From contig NZ_CP090096.1 in assembly GCF_021391675.1 (NCBI RefSeq), positions 930,001 through 994,000 of the forward strand: 64,000 bases of DNA, given 5' to 3'. Below the pieces are notes generated by a model that made no database searches, had not been told where the DNA came from, and was given only the letters and a program-made list of their open reading frames with translations. Both the position numbers and the translations under genes were made by a program. Source of the DNA: Neorhizobium galegae. Lineage in GTDB: Bacteria; Pseudomonadota; Alphaproteobacteria; Rhizobiales; Rhizobiaceae. Below are positions 18,644-27,701 of this stretch, one piece after another (position 1 is the stretch's first letter; every line of letters begins with the position of its first letter).

Positions 18644-19099
18644 ATGCTTACGAAAAAGGGAAAATACGGGCTCAAGGCGCTTGTCCACCTCGCACAGCTC
18701 GAACCCGGCAAGACCGCTTTCGTCAGCGACATCGCCCAACAGAACAATATTTCCAAGAAATTCCTCGACGCGATCCTGCTGGAGCTGCGCAAGGGCGGCA
18801 TGCTACGCTCGAAAAAAGGGCCGGGCGGCGGTTATGCGCTGTCCAAGCCCGCTTCACAGATCTATGTCGGCCAGGCGGTCCGCATTCTCGACGGTCCGCT
18901 GGCGCCGATCCGCTGCGCCAGCAAGACGGCATTCGAGGCCTGCGACGATTGCGACCACCCGGAAGACTGTCAGATCCGCCATTCGATGACGGAAGTGCGT
19001 GACGCGATCGCCGCGGTCCTCGACAACATGACGCTGGAACAGATGGTCGCCAAGCGCTCGAGCGGCCTTCTCGACGACGCTCAGGCCGGCAGCAAATAG
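18644..19099 (+). CDS. Rrf2 family transcriptional regulator
   Basis: 151 residues from ATG 18644 (MLTKKGKYGLKALVHLAQ), the usual Rrf2 start; the frame is open upstream to 18542 but that part does not resemble the family. Winged helix with NNISKKFLDAILLELRKGGML and GGGYALSKP. The cysteine cluster (IRCASKTAFEACDDCDHPED, then one more Cys) matches the place where IscR and relatives bind an Fe-S cluster or sense redox or Cys metabolites. It lies between the M24 gene and a SfnB-type gene, which fits control of sulfur acquisition. Confidence 0.9.
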   Translation: MLTKKGKYGLKALVHLAQLEPGKTAFVSDIAQQNNISKKFLDAILLELRKGGMLRSKKGPGGGYALSKPASQIYVGQAVRILDGPLAPIRCASKTAFEACDDCDHPEDCQIRHSMTEVRDAIAAVLDNMTLEQMVAKRSSGLLDDAQAGSK

Positions 19100-19158
19100 A
19101 ATTCAACCGGTTCGCCTGTCGCAACCGCACACCACTGCGCCTTCTGCGCGGCATGGTT

Positions 19159-20403
19159 TCAGAACTGTCCGTTCGGCCGCGGGACGTTGCCGTTCAGGTG
19201 AAAGTCGCCGATCGCGTGATGTTTCCAGCGTACCGGATCGTGCACCGTATGGGTGCGGGCGTTGCGCCAATGGCGGTCGAGGTTCAGGTCCTCCTTGGTC
19301 GCAGAAGTTCCGGCGAGTTCGAACAGACCGTTGGTCGCGTCGAGTGCTGCTTCCGTCGTCAGGATCTTTGCGGCAGCGACGGAAAGCGAGGCCTCGATCG
19401 CAGTCTGCGAGGATGGGTTGATCTGGGCGACATCGACCTTGCGACCGGCACGCTCGAGAACCGCACTTGCCGCCTCCAGCTTCACGGCGATCGAACCGGT
19501 CCGCGCGATGGTCAGCGGATCGGCACTTGCCGTCTCGATGCCGACATTGCGGATCCCGCGGGATTTGCTGCGAACGAAGCCGAGCATGTCGGCAAAGGCG
19601 GCGCGCGCGATCCCCAGGTCGACGGCGGCATGCAAGAGCTGGCCAAGCGAGCCGAGTGGCGCATGCCGTTCGAAACTCCGGTAGTAGCTGATGACCGAAT
19701 CCGGCGAAACGTAAACGTTGTCGATCAGCACGGTGCCGCTGGCTGTGGTGCGCTGGCCGAACCCGTCCCAATCGTCGACGATCGTCAGTCCTTCAGCATC
19801 GCGCGGCACAATCGCCATGACGGCTTTTCCCTCGGGATCGAGACCAAAGATGGCCACCCAATCGGCAAACAGCGCGCCGGTCGAATAATATTTGCGACCA
19901 GTGATACGATAGCCAATGCCTTGCGGCACGAGCCGGGTTTCGATATCGCCCGCAGCCTTCGTTCCGGACTCGGCAAGGGCATTGCCGAAATGTTCACCAG
20001 CCAGCGCCCGAGCGAAGAAATATTTCTTCTGCTCCTCGCTGCCGGAAAGGCGCAAGGCTTCGAGGATGGAAAAATGGTTCTGCGGGATCTGCCCGACAGA
20101 TGCATCTGCCTCCGACAGAATGGCGATCACCTCCGCCAGGAAGGCGTTGGAAATGTCGGCGCCGCCATATTCGGCGGGCACGGTTATCCCCAGCAGGCCT
20201 GACTGGGCGACCAGTTCCATCTCGTCATGCGGAAGCAGCCGCTCCCGGTCGCGGTGGCTCGATCCTTCGGCGATCCGCGCCGAAAGCCCCTTGGCTACGT
20301 CGATCGCCTGGTCCTCTGTCGCGAGGTACGGAGCCACTGCTCTGATCTTTCCTGCCAAATGGAAAACCTTGCTCATACGCGCCTCCCGGATCAAGTCTGT
20401 CAT
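19159..20403 (-). CDS. sfnB: SfnB-type sulfur acquisition oxidoreductase (acyl-CoA dehydrogenase fold)
   Basis: 414 residues (or 405 from the internal Met at MSKVFHLAGK). Acyl-CoA dehydrogenase-like fold without a clear acyl-CoA catalytic Glu; resembles the FMN/FAD enzymes SfnB/DszC that act in organosulfur use. Motifs: GITVPAEYGGADISNAFLAE, QIPQNHFSILEAL, SGTKAAGDIETRL and KYYSTGALFADW. It is divergent from the NtaA/DszA-type monooxygenase, and the pair fits sulfone or sulfonate breakdown for sulfur. The symbol follows the family, not proof of function. Confidence 0.8.
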   Translation of the reverse strand: MTDLIREARMSKVFHLAGKIRAVAPYLATEDQAIDVAKGLSARIAEGSSHRDRERLLPHDEMELVAQSGLLGITVPAEYGGADISNAFLAEVIAILSEADASVGQIPQNHFSILEALRLSGSEEQKKYFFARALAGEHFGNALAESGTKAAGDIETRLVPQGIGYRITGRKYYSTGALFADWVAIFGLDPEGKAVMAIVPRDAEGLTIVDDWDGFGQRTTASGTVLIDNVYVSPDSVISYYRSFERHAPLGSLGQLLHAAVDLGIARAAFADMLGFVRSKSRGIRNVGIETASADPLTIARTGSIAVKLEAASAVLERAGRKVDVAQINPSSQTAIEASLSVAAAKILTTEAALDATNGLFELAGTSATKEDLNLDRHWRNARTHTVHDPVRWKHHAIGDFHLNGNVPRPNGQF

Positions 20404-20645
20404 TGAGCCACGTCACGAAGGCCGGGAGAAGGAATAAAGCTTCAATTGCACGCGTTGAACGAAGTGAATTTTCTCTTTTGGTGGCCGAAGAGAGAGTTCT
20501 GGGGATTGTCACGCCAAGTTGAGTGGAAGGAGAGAGAATTTCTCCGGCACGATGCAATCGGCGCAACAACGTTGCTTAGCATGTGAAACGGGAATGCCTA
20601 CTTTAAGCCGATAAGCCTTCTCTCATCCCACAAGAGCGTCGTCCC
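20404..20645. promoter_or_regulatory. divergent promoter region between sfnB and the flavin monooxygenase
   Basis: 242 bp between divergent starts. TCTCTT (20472-20477) and AAGAGA (20488-20493) form an inverted repeat, and another palindrome, GGAGA...TCTCC, lies near 20530-20546. They could be operators for a sulfur regulator or for the Rrf2 protein, but no consensus is recognised. Confidence 0.35.
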
Positions 20646-21965
20646 ATGGCAAGATCCCTGCACCTTACCGCCTTCATGCGCCCCGTCAGCCTGCATACCG
20701 GCGCCTGGCGTTATCCCGGCGCCTATGCGGACGCCAATTTCAATTTCGGGCATATCAAGTCCTTCATACAGAAGCTGGAGGCCGCGAAATTCGATGCGTT
20801 CTTCATGGCCGATCATCTGGCGGTGCTGAACATGCCGGTCGAAGCGCTGAAGCGCAGCCAAACCGTGACGTCGTTCGAGCCGTTCACGCTGCTCTCTGCG
20901 CTGGCAGCCGTCACCGAGAAGATCGGCCTTGCGGCGACCGCCTCGACGACTTTCGACGAACCCTATCATGTGGCCCGCCGGTTCGCCTCGCTCGACCATA
21001 TCAGCAACGGCCGCGCCGCTTGGAATATCGTCACCACGTCCAACCCGGATTCCGCCCGTAATTTCGGCCTCGACGAGCATGTCGAGCACGGTGAGCGCTA
21101 CAAGCGGGCGCGCGAGTTCTACGACGTCGTCACAGGGCTGTGGGACAGTTTTGCAGACGATGCCTTCATCCGCGATCAGCAAAGTGGCATCTTCTTCGAT
21201 CCGGAAAAGATGCACGTGCTGGACCACAAGGGCGACGAACTCAGCGTACGGGGGCCGCTCAATATCGCCCGGCCGGTACAAGGCTGGCCGGTGATCGTGC
21301 AGGCCGGGCAGTCGGAACCGGGACGCCAGCTCGCGGCTGAGACCGCCGAACTGGTCTTCTGTTCGCCACGCGATCTATCCGCTGCCAAGGCGCTTTATGC
21401 GGATATCAAGGGCCGCATGGTCGTCGCCTCGCGCAATCCCGACCACCTGAAGATCCTGCCGGCCGCCTTCATCGTCGTCGGCGATACGGTGGAAGAGGCA
21501 AAGGCGAAGCGGGCGACGCTCGACAGCCTCGTGCATTACGACAGCGCCATCGCCTCGCTGTCGATAGCCCTCGGCCACGATGCGTCGGGTTTCGATCCGG
21601 ACGGTCCGTTGCCGGACATTCCGGAAACCAATGCCAGCAAGTCCGGCCGCGCCCAGGTCCTCAAACTCGCCGAGCAGGAAAAACTGACGGTACGCCAGCT
21701 CGCGCAGCGTTATGGCGGTTATTCCGGCCTCGCCTTCGTCGGCACCCCGAAAACCATTGCCGACGAGATGCAGGCCTGGCTTTCGGAAGAGGCAAGCGAT
21801 GGATTTACCGTGGTTTTCCCTTACCTGCCGCAGGGGCTGGACGACGTGACGCAAAGGGTCATTCCGGAATTGCAGCGCCGCGGCATCTTCCGCCAAGACT
21901 ATGAAGGAGCGACGCTTCGCGACCATCTCGGCCTGCCGCGGCCGACCAACCGCTTTTTTGCCTGA
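20646..21965 (+). CDS. LLM flavin-dependent monooxygenase, NtaA/SnaA/DszA family
   Basis: 439 residues. Starts with LHLTAFMRPVSLHTGAWRYP, then the TIM-barrel motifs FFMADHLAVLNM, ATASTTFDEPYHVARRFASL and NIVTTSNPDSARNFG, which are characteristic of FMNH2-dependent oxygenases cleaving C-N or C-S bonds (NTA monooxygenase, dibenzothiophene sulfone monooxygenase). It needs a separate flavin reductase, not seen nearby. Divergent partner of sfnB; the 1-Cys peroxiredoxin downstream strengthens the sulfur-metabolism reading. Confidence 0.9.
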   Translation: MARSLHLTAFMRPVSLHTGAWRYPGAYADANFNFGHIKSFIQKLEAAKFDAFFMADHLAVLNMPVEALKRSQTVTSFEPFTLLSALAAVTEKIGLAATASTTFDEPYHVARRFASLDHISNGRAAWNIVTTSNPDSARNFGLDEHVEHGERYKRAREFYDVVTGLWDSFADDAFIRDQQSGIFFDPEKMHVLDHKGDELSVRGPLNIARPVQGWPVIVQAGQSEPGRQLAAETAELVFCSPRDLSAAKALYADIKGRMVVASRNPDHLKILPAAFIVVGDTVEEAKAKRATLDSLVHYDSAIASLSIALGHDASGFDPDGPLPDIPETNASKSGRAQVLKLAEQEKLTVRQLAQRYGGYSGLAFVGTPKTIADEMQAWLSEEASDGFTVVFPYLPQGLDDVTQRVIPELQRRGIFRQDYEGATLRDHLGLPRPTNRFFA

Positions 21966-22010
21966 GGGCATCAACCGGAAGCGGGCAGGGATCGCTATTT
22001 CGCCGACTGC

Positions 22011-22040
22011 CACATTTTGGACATAACAATTTCAAATGTG
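22011..22040 (+). promoter_or_regulatory. inverted repeat after the monooxygenase gene
   Basis: CACATTT (22011-22017) and AAATGTG (22034-22040) are separated by 16 bp in an A+T-rich stretch. It lies 46 bp after the monooxygenase stop and upstream of the short ORF at 22140, so it may be an operator or part of its promoter. Confidence 0.3.
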
Positions 22041-22139
22041 TCAATGAATTAGTATAGGGTTTTGATAGACTACATTGACCGAAACGGTATTTGGCCTGAA
22101 AGTGGGGAGGTATGACGCTCAACCGACTGGAGGCTGACG

Positions 22140-22331
22140 ATGATCGCTAGTGGCTTATCCCTGTTTGGGTTTGATCTGTTCGGACTGAGCCAGCGGGTGC
22201 CGGGCAAGGCAGACACAGAAAGCACCGAGTACACGCCGCTTGAAAAGGTGCGTGAAGATCGTGACAAAAACCGCGATCTCGACCGCGAGCATTCGGAAAG
22301 CTTTTTCTGGGGCATGTATCCCGTCTATTGA
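22140..22331 (+). CDS. hypothetical small protein, 63 aa
   Basis: ATG 22140 has a well-placed GGAGG at 22129-22133 (6-bp spacing). The protein has a short hydrophobic start (IASGLSLFGFDLFGL), then a highly charged middle (LEKVREDRDKNRDLDRE) and an aromatic C-terminus (SFFWGMYPVY). A strong bidirectional terminator follows 40 bp after the stop. I do not recognise a family. Start, ribosome site and terminator support a real small gene. Confidence 0.5.
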   Translation: MIASGLSLFGFDLFGLSQRVPGKADTESTEYTPLEKVREDRDKNRDLDREHSESFFWGMYPVY

Positions 22332-22370
22332 GACGGGTCGTCCCGCACTAGGTGTTTACACGGAACACAT

Positions 22371-22407
22371 AAAAGGCCGGCGAAGCGATCCGCTCCGCCG
22401 GCCTTTT
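22371..22407. terminator. bidirectional rho-independent terminator
   Basis: AAAAGGCCGGCG (22371-22382) pairs perfectly with CGCCGGCCTTTT (22396-22407), and the intervening AGCG/CGCT extend the stem. A run on one side and T run on the other make it usable from both strands: for the small ORF on + and the peroxiredoxin on -. A smaller CCCGTC/GACGGG hairpin spans the stop of the small ORF (22320-22337). Confidence 0.85.
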
Positions 22408-22431
22408 GATGTTCGAATAGACGAGCCGATA

Positions 22432-23091
22432 TCAGGCCGTGGGCTGCTTGGTCTTGCGCAGATAGGGCAGGACAGTATCGAACGAACCGAAGCGGGTGAT
22501 CGCATCCTCGTTGGAAACGGCGGCGGTGATGATCACATCCTCACCCTGCTTCCAGTTGGCCGGCGTCGCCACCTGGTGCTTGGCAGTGAGCTGGATCGAG
22601 TCGATCGCCCGCAGGATTTCGTTGAAGTTGCGGCCGGTGGTCATCGGATAGGTGAGGATCAGCTTGATCTTCTTGTCCGGGCCGATCACGTAGACCGAGC
22701 GCACCGTCGCATTGTCGGCAGGCGTACGGCCCTCCGAACTTTCGCCGGCTGCGGCCGGCAGCATGTCGTAGAGCTTGGCCACCTTGAGGTCGCGGTCGCC
22801 GATCAGCGGATATTCCACGTCGAAACCGGTCGCCGTCTTGATGTCGTCCTTCCACTTGCCGTGGCTTTCGACCGGATCGACGGAGATGCCGATGATCTTG
22901 ACGCCGCGCTTTTTGAATTCGCCCTCCAGCCCAGCCATGGCGCCGAGCTCGGTCGTGCAGACCGGCGTGAAGTTCTTCGGATGAGAAAACAGCACGGCCC
23001 AGCCGCTGCCGATCCAGTCGTGGAAATGGATCGTGCCCTGGGTGGTCTCGGCAGTGAAATCCGGTGCAATGTCGTTGATACGAAGGCTCAT
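22432..23091 (-). CDS. 1-Cys peroxiredoxin (Prx6/LsfA-like)
   Basis: 219 residues, full Prx6 length. The peroxidatic Cys is in HPKNFTPVCTTELG (about residue 45), and the C-terminal Prx6 dimer region (ITAAVSNEDAITRFGSFDTVLPYLR) is complete. It reduces peroxides in the cytoplasm. Homologous LsfA proteins are induced under sulfate starvation in pseudomonads, which fits the nearby SfnB and NtaA/DszA genes. A good ribosome site (AAGGGAGC) precedes the start on the minus strand. Confidence 0.93.
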   Translation of the reverse strand: MSLRINDIAPDFTAETTQGTIHFHDWIGSGWAVLFSHPKNFTPVCTTELGAMAGLEGEFKKRGVKIIGISVDPVESHGKWKDDIKTATGFDVEYPLIGDRDLKVAKLYDMLPAAAGESSEGRTPADNATVRSVYVIGPDKKIKLILTYPMTTGRNFNEILRAIDSIQLTAKHQVATPANWKQGEDVIITAAVSNEDAITRFGSFDTVLPYLRKTKQPTA

Positions 23092-23412
23092 GTTTCAGCT
23101 CCCTTGAATTGTTGTGTCTGCAGCGATCGGGACTTCAAAGCCGGCCCGATCGATCGGCCGCTTGGGTCGCCTGCCAATTATAGAGTATTTCGCGGATACC
23201 CGCCTGCTCTTCCAGCGGCCTGCTGTCCACGGTGGGCCAAAAGCGAGGATCGACCATTGAAAGCTCCGGAACCGCGTCATCACAAGAAGGGTATAGCCGC
23301 TTCAACATTGCGGGCCGACGCAGTTTGTTCCAAAATGCCGGCAGGAAAGAGTGTAGCTTTCCAAATCATGCCGTAGCTGCATCGGTTCCGTCATCCGCGT
23401 CAGGAATGAGCC
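23092..23412. other. 321-bp gap upstream of the peroxiredoxin gene
   Basis: No convincing gene, repeat or RNA was seen. It carries the peroxiredoxin ribosome site near its left edge and presumably its promoter. Confidence 0.6.
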
Positions 23413-24192
23413 TCAGCGGCGGTAGCCAAGCGCCCGACTGATATCGTCGGCTGCGCTGCGGACCATCAGCAGAAAGCCCTCGCGCTGTTCGTTGTAGCGT
23501 ACGGTCGGAACGCCGAGATTGAGGGCGGCGACGACCGCGCCGTTGCTATCGAAGATCGGCGCGGCAATGCCGGTCGAGCCGGTGACGAATTCCTGGTCGT
23601 TCAGTGCATAGCCATCCCGGCGGATCTTCACGAGCATCTCGCGGATGCGCTCGATATCGGTCACCGTATAGCGGGTATAGGAGAGCAACTGGACGCGGGA
23701 GAGGTAATGCTCCAGCGCTTCCTTCGGCGTGAAGGCGAGCAGCACGCGGCCGGTCGCGGTGCAATAGGCGGCGATCGCTGCGTCAAGGTTGACGTCATAA
23801 CGAACCCGATGCCGGCTGACGCATTTCGCCAGCCGTCTTATGTCGCAATGGGCGTTCATCGTGGCGAGCAGGATGGTCTCGCCGGATTCGTCGCGCAGCT
23901 TTTCCATGAACGGTTTTGCCACCACGACCAGCGGCTCTTCATGGCGGCTGAACGGAAAGCCGTGCCGGCTCGCCTCGACCAGCATATAGCGGCCGGCATC
24001 GTCCTGGACCACGTGTCCACGGGCAGCCAGCGTCTGGACGAGGCCATGGGCGCTGCTTTTCGGGAAAGAGAGATCGCGCACGATCTGGGCCAGCGGCACC
24101 GCTTCCCGGCGGGAAGCCATATATTCCAGGAGATCGAGAATCCTGCCGGCGCTTTTGATTTCGGAGTTCATGTATGTGAACGAAACCCCCAT
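23413..24192 (-). CDS. IclR family transcriptional regulator
   Basis: 259 residues; an internal Met (MNSEIKSAGRILDLLEYMA, 24171) is an equally likely start. N-terminal winged helix (VPLAQIVRDLSFPKSSAHGLVQTLA) and the C-terminal effector domain (CTATGRVLLAFTPKE, GIAAPIFDSNGAVVAALNLGVP). Divergent from the deacetylase/ABC/acylase operon, which it probably controls; effectors are usually small organic acids. Confidence 0.92.
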   Translation of the reverse strand: MGVSFTYMNSEIKSAGRILDLLEYMASRREAVPLAQIVRDLSFPKSSAHGLVQTLAARGHVVQDDAGRYMLVEASRHGFPFSRHEEPLVVVAKPFMEKLRDESGETILLATMNAHCDIRRLAKCVSRHRVRYDVNLDAAIAAYCTATGRVLLAFTPKEALEHYLSRVQLLSYTRYTVTDIERIREMLVKIRRDGYALNDQEFVTGSTGIAAPIFDSNGAVVAALNLGVPTVRYNEQREGFLLMVRSAADDISRALGYRR

Positions 24193-24268
24193 TGATGGCT
24201 ATCGGATCGGCTCATAACAATTCTGCCTAGAAAGCAGCCACTCACATTTCGAGTGTCGCGCTGATAGG

Positions 24269-25216
24269 ATGAACGATCTCATGAATGCGCCGAATAAGCA
24301 AAATGATGTCTCCGAACCCTGGACCTGGTCGGATAGTGTCTGGCAGCAGAAGGTTCAGAAGGTGCGCGCCGGGCGTTCCCTTAAGCCCGCGAAATGGAAA
24401 AACGGCGCACGCATGGCAGTCGCATTGTCCTTCGATTCCGATCACGAGACGTTGGAACTGAAGAATGGCGGCATATCCTTTGGCAAGATGAGTCAGGGCC
24501 AGTATGGTGCACGCTCCGGCATGCCGCGCATTCTGCGCTTTCTGGAAAAGTACTCCGTTCCCGCCTCCTTCTTCATGCCGGCCGTCTCGGCGATGATAAA
24601 CGCTGAGGAAGTGAAGACCGTCGTCTCTGCCGGCCATGAACTCGGCATCCATAGCTGGATCCACGAATTCAATTCCCGCCTCGACGAAGAAACGGAACGC
24701 GATCTGGCGCTGCGCGCCGCAGATGTTCTGGAAAAGCTTTCCGGCATCCGCCCGGTCGGCATGCGCACCGCGTCCTGGGATTTCAGCCCCTATACGCTGA
24801 AGATCGCCCGCGAGATGGGCCTGCTCTATGATTCATCATTGATGGCCGATGAGGAGCCCTACGAACTTCTGGAAGACGGCGAGCCGACCGGCGTGGTCGA
24901 GATCCCGGTCGAGTGGATCCGCGACGACGCACCTTATGTGGCGATGGACCGGATGACCGGCGCCCGACCTTATGGGGGCCCCGCCATGGTTTTCGACATC
25001 TTCGCCCGCGAGCTCGAAGTCGCCTGGGAAGAGGGCGGGTTGTTCCAGCTCACCATGCACCCGCATCACGTCGGACACCGTTCACGCATCTTCATTCTGG
25101 AAGAGATCATTCGGCTCGCCAAATCGAAGGGCGACGTCTGGTTCTGCACCCATGCGGAACTGGCGCGTTTCTGCGCCGACGAGGCCGGGCTCAAGACCGG
25201 CGCGAAGGCGGCGTAA
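24269..25216 (+). CDS. polysaccharide deacetylase (NodB-like) family protein
   Basis: 315 residues from ATG 24269; ATG 24281 is also possible. NodB homology motifs: the Asp-bearing SFDSDHETL, the metal-binding HSWIHE (H-S-x-x-H), RTASWDFSP and a late His in LTMHPHH. No signal peptide, so cytoplasmic and closer to the PuuE/HpPgdA cyclic imidase-amidase branch than to secreted chitin deacetylases. Metal-dependent hydrolysis of an amide or cyclic amide is the likely role. It opens the peptide-type ABC operon. Confidence 0.87.
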   Translation: MNDLMNAPNKQNDVSEPWTWSDSVWQQKVQKVRAGRSLKPAKWKNGARMAVALSFDSDHETLELKNGGISFGKMSQGQYGARSGMPRILRFLEKYSVPASFFMPAVSAMINAEEVKTVVSAGHELGIHSWIHEFNSRLDEETERDLALRAADVLEKLSGIRPVGMRTASWDFSPYTLKIAREMGLLYDSSLMADEEPYELLEDGEPTGVVEIPVEWIRDDAPYVAMDRMTGARPYGGPAMVFDIFARELEVAWEEGGLFQLTMHPHHVGHRSRIFILEEIIRLAKSKGDVWFCTHAELARFCADEAGLKTGAKAA

Positions 25217-25258
25217 ACAGTTCTTGAATACAGCAGCAACAACAATGAGGGTAAGGGA

Positions 25259-26752
25259 ATGTCTGCCAAATTCGCATCCATAGCCGCCATGCTACTGGCG
25301 CTCACCGCGTCGACCGCGCTTGCGCAAACCAAGGATACGCTGACCATCGACCTGCCGAACGATGCGGCAACGCTCGATCCGCATCTGCAGTGGAACACCG
25401 ACAGCTATTCGATCTACCGCAATATCTTCGACAATCTGCTGACGCGCGACGTGAAGGGCGAGATCGTCCCGCAGATCGCCAAGTCCTGGAAATATCTCGA
25501 CGACAAGACGATCGAATTCCAGATCCGCGACGACGTAACCTTCCAGGACGGCTCGAAGCTGACCGCCGAAGACGTCGCCTTCTCGATCAACCGCATCATC
25601 GACCCGAAGCTGAAGAGCCCCCAGCTTTCGCAGTTCGACCAGATCGCCAAGGCCGAGGCGGTGAGCCCCACCCTCGTCAAGATGACGACCAAGTCACCCT
25701 ATCCGGCGCTGCTCGCCCAGCTGGTCAAGCTTTCGATTGTGCCGAAAGCCTATGTCGAAAAGGTCGGCGACCAGGAATTTAACCTGAAGCCGCTCGGCTC
25801 CGGCCCTTACAAGATGGCCAACTGGCAGAAGGGCGTCCAGACCGAGCTTGAAGCCTATGGCAGCTACTGGCGCGCCAAGCCGCCGTTCCAGAAGGTGGTC
25901 TTCCGCACCGTGCCCGACGTCTCCACCCGTATCGCCGACCTGAAGACCGGCAAGGCCGACCTTGTCCGCGACGTGCCACCGGATCAGGCCGAAAGCATCA
26001 AGAACGACAGCAATTCGCAGGTCCTCTCGGTTCCGACCGAGCGCATCGGTTACCTGTTCATCAACGCCCAGGGCGGCGTTACCAAGGATGTCCGTGTCCG
26101 CCAGGCGATCGCCTATGCGATCGATCGTCAGGCGCTTGTCGAAGCACTGCTCGAAGGCTACGGCAAGCCGGTCGAAGTCCTCGGTGCCGAACCGGTCTTC
26201 GGTTACACCGACAAGATCAAGGGCTACGAATACAACCTCGACAAGGCGAAGGAACTGGTGAAGGCCGCCGGCGCGGAGGGCGCGACCGTCGAATTCCTCA
26301 CCTCTCCCGCCTATAGCCGCGCCACCGTCGAAGCCATTCAGCAGATGGTCAACGAAGCCGGCCTCAAGGTGGAAATCTCGTCCAGCGACCAGGCGACCTT
26401 CTTGAAGCGCCGCCAAGGCGATCCGGCCAATGCCGGCGGTCTTGCCTTCGGCGCCTGGTCCTGCGCCTGCCAGGACGTCGACGGCGTGATCTTCCCGCTG
26501 TTCCGCACCGGCAGCATCTGGGCAAAGTACTCGAACGAGAAGTTCGATGCGGCCGTGGATAAGGCACGCGTCATCCTCGATCAGAAGGAGCGTCTGAAGC
26601 TCTACGAACAGGCCTACCAGGTCCTGAAGGACGACGTTCCGGGCATGGGCCTCTACCAGGCTTATGCGCTCTACGGAGCCGCCAAGAAGCTGAAATGGCA
26701 GCCGACGGCCAACGAAGCCATGTTCGTCATGGACATGAGCTGGCAGCAGTAA
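25259..26752 (+). CDS. ABC transporter substrate-binding protein, family 5 (peptide type)
   Basis: 497 residues with a signal peptide (MSAKFASIAAMLLALTASTALA). SBP_bac_5 hallmarks: ATLDPHLQWNTDSYSIYRNIF, IAKSWKYLDDKTIEFQIRDDVTFQDG and SAYAIDR-like VRQAIAYAIDRQALVEA. Periplasmic receptor for the permease pair that follows; family members bind peptides, opines, nickel or glycosides. The operon context points to an amide-containing substrate. Confidence 0.93.
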   Translation: MSAKFASIAAMLLALTASTALAQTKDTLTIDLPNDAATLDPHLQWNTDSYSIYRNIFDNLLTRDVKGEIVPQIAKSWKYLDDKTIEFQIRDDVTFQDGSKLTAEDVAFSINRIIDPKLKSPQLSQFDQIAKAEAVSPTLVKMTTKSPYPALLAQLVKLSIVPKAYVEKVGDQEFNLKPLGSGPYKMANWQKGVQTELEAYGSYWRAKPPFQKVVFRTVPDVSTRIADLKTGKADLVRDVPPDQAESIKNDSNSQVLSVPTERIGYLFINAQGGVTKDVRVRQAIAYAIDRQALVEALLEGYGKPVEVLGAEPVFGYTDKIKGYEYNLDKAKELVKAAGAEGATVEFLTSPAYSRATVEAIQQMVNEAGLKVEISSSDQATFLKRRQGDPANAGGLAFGAWSCACQDVDGVIFPLFRTGSIWAKYSNEKFDAAVDKARVILDQKERLKLYEQAYQVLKDDVPGMGLYQAYALYGAAKKLKWQPTANEAMFVMDMSWQQ

Positions 26753-26770
26753 CAGACGGATAACACGACC

Positions 26771-27691
26771 ATGTTGAGATACGCCGTCGAGCGTTTGATA
26801 CAGGCGATCATTGCGATCTTCGGCGTTCTCACCATCGTCTTCGTCGTCATGCATCTCTCGGGCGACCCGACCCTGCTGCTGGTGCCGCAGGATGCATCGG
26901 CCGAGATGATCGCCCAATTGCGCAGCCAGCTCGGTTTCGACCGGCCGATCTGGGTGCAATATCTGGAATATCTGGGAGGCCTTGCGCATTTCGACTTCGG
27001 CATTTCCGTCGTCCAGCGGGTGCCGGCATTCGATATCGTCATTTCGCGTGTACCCTATACGGCGATGCTCGCAGCAGGCGCGCTGGTTGTGGCGATCGGC
27101 ATGGGCATTCCGGCCGGCATCATCATGGCGACCCGGCGTGGCGGCTGGCTCGAACGGCTTCTGACGGCGATCGTCGTCACCGGCCAGAGCGTGCCGACCT
27201 TCCTGTCAGGCATCGTGCTGATCTTCTTCTTCGGCGTGACGCTGCGCTGGCTGCCGACCTCCGGCTCCGGCGACTTCGCCTCGCTGATCATGCCCTCGAT
27301 CGCACTCGGGGCAATCTCGATGTCGACTTTCGCCCGCATGACCCGGATTTCGATCATCGACGAGCTCGGCAAGGACTATGTGCGGGCAGGGCGCGCCCGC
27401 GGCCTGTCGCTCGGCTCCGTCGTGTTCCGCCATGTGCTGCGCAATGCGGCGATCCCGGTCATCACCATCGCCGCACTCGAAATCGGCAACCTGCTCGCCG
27501 GTGCTGTCATCGTCGAGACGGTATTCGCCTGGCCGGGCATCGGCCAGCTCGCGATCCAATCCATCCAGTCGCGCGACTTCCTGGTCGTCCAGGTGATCGT
27601 GCTGCTGATTTCCTTCGTTTATGTGCTGACCAGCGTGATCGCGGATTTCGTCTACGCGCTCGTCGATCCGCGCATCCGTCTGGTCCGATAA
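26771..27691 (+). CDS. ABC transporter permease, DppB type
   Basis: 306 residues with six membrane segments; starts MLRYAVERLIQAIIAIFGVLTIVFV. The EAA loop is GKDYVRAGRARGLSLGSVVFRHVLRNAAIPV and the C-terminus ends with the typical VYALVDPRIRL. It pairs with the DppC-type permease 10 bp downstream. Confidence 0.94.
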   Translation: MLRYAVERLIQAIIAIFGVLTIVFVVMHLSGDPTLLLVPQDASAEMIAQLRSQLGFDRPIWVQYLEYLGGLAHFDFGISVVQRVPAFDIVISRVPYTAMLAAGALVVAIGMGIPAGIIMATRRGGWLERLLTAIVVTGQSVPTFLSGIVLIFFFGVTLRWLPTSGSGDFASLIMPSIALGAISMSTFARMTRISIIDELGKDYVRAGRARGLSLGSVVFRHVLRNAAIPVITIAALEIGNLLAGAVIVETVFAWPGIGQLAIQSIQSRDFLVVQVIVLLISFVYVLTSVIADFVYALVDPRIRLVR

Positions 27692-27701
27692 GGAGAAGGC
27701 T

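Noticed and set aside
22112..22150. A 12-residue leader ORF before the small protein
   Set aside because: The GGGGAGG is only 1 bp from its ATG, too close, and no attenuator partner was seen.
25694..26989. A 431-residue minus-strand frame opposite the first peptide-binding protein gene
   Set aside because: It runs antisense to a strongly supported transporter gene and shows no family features.
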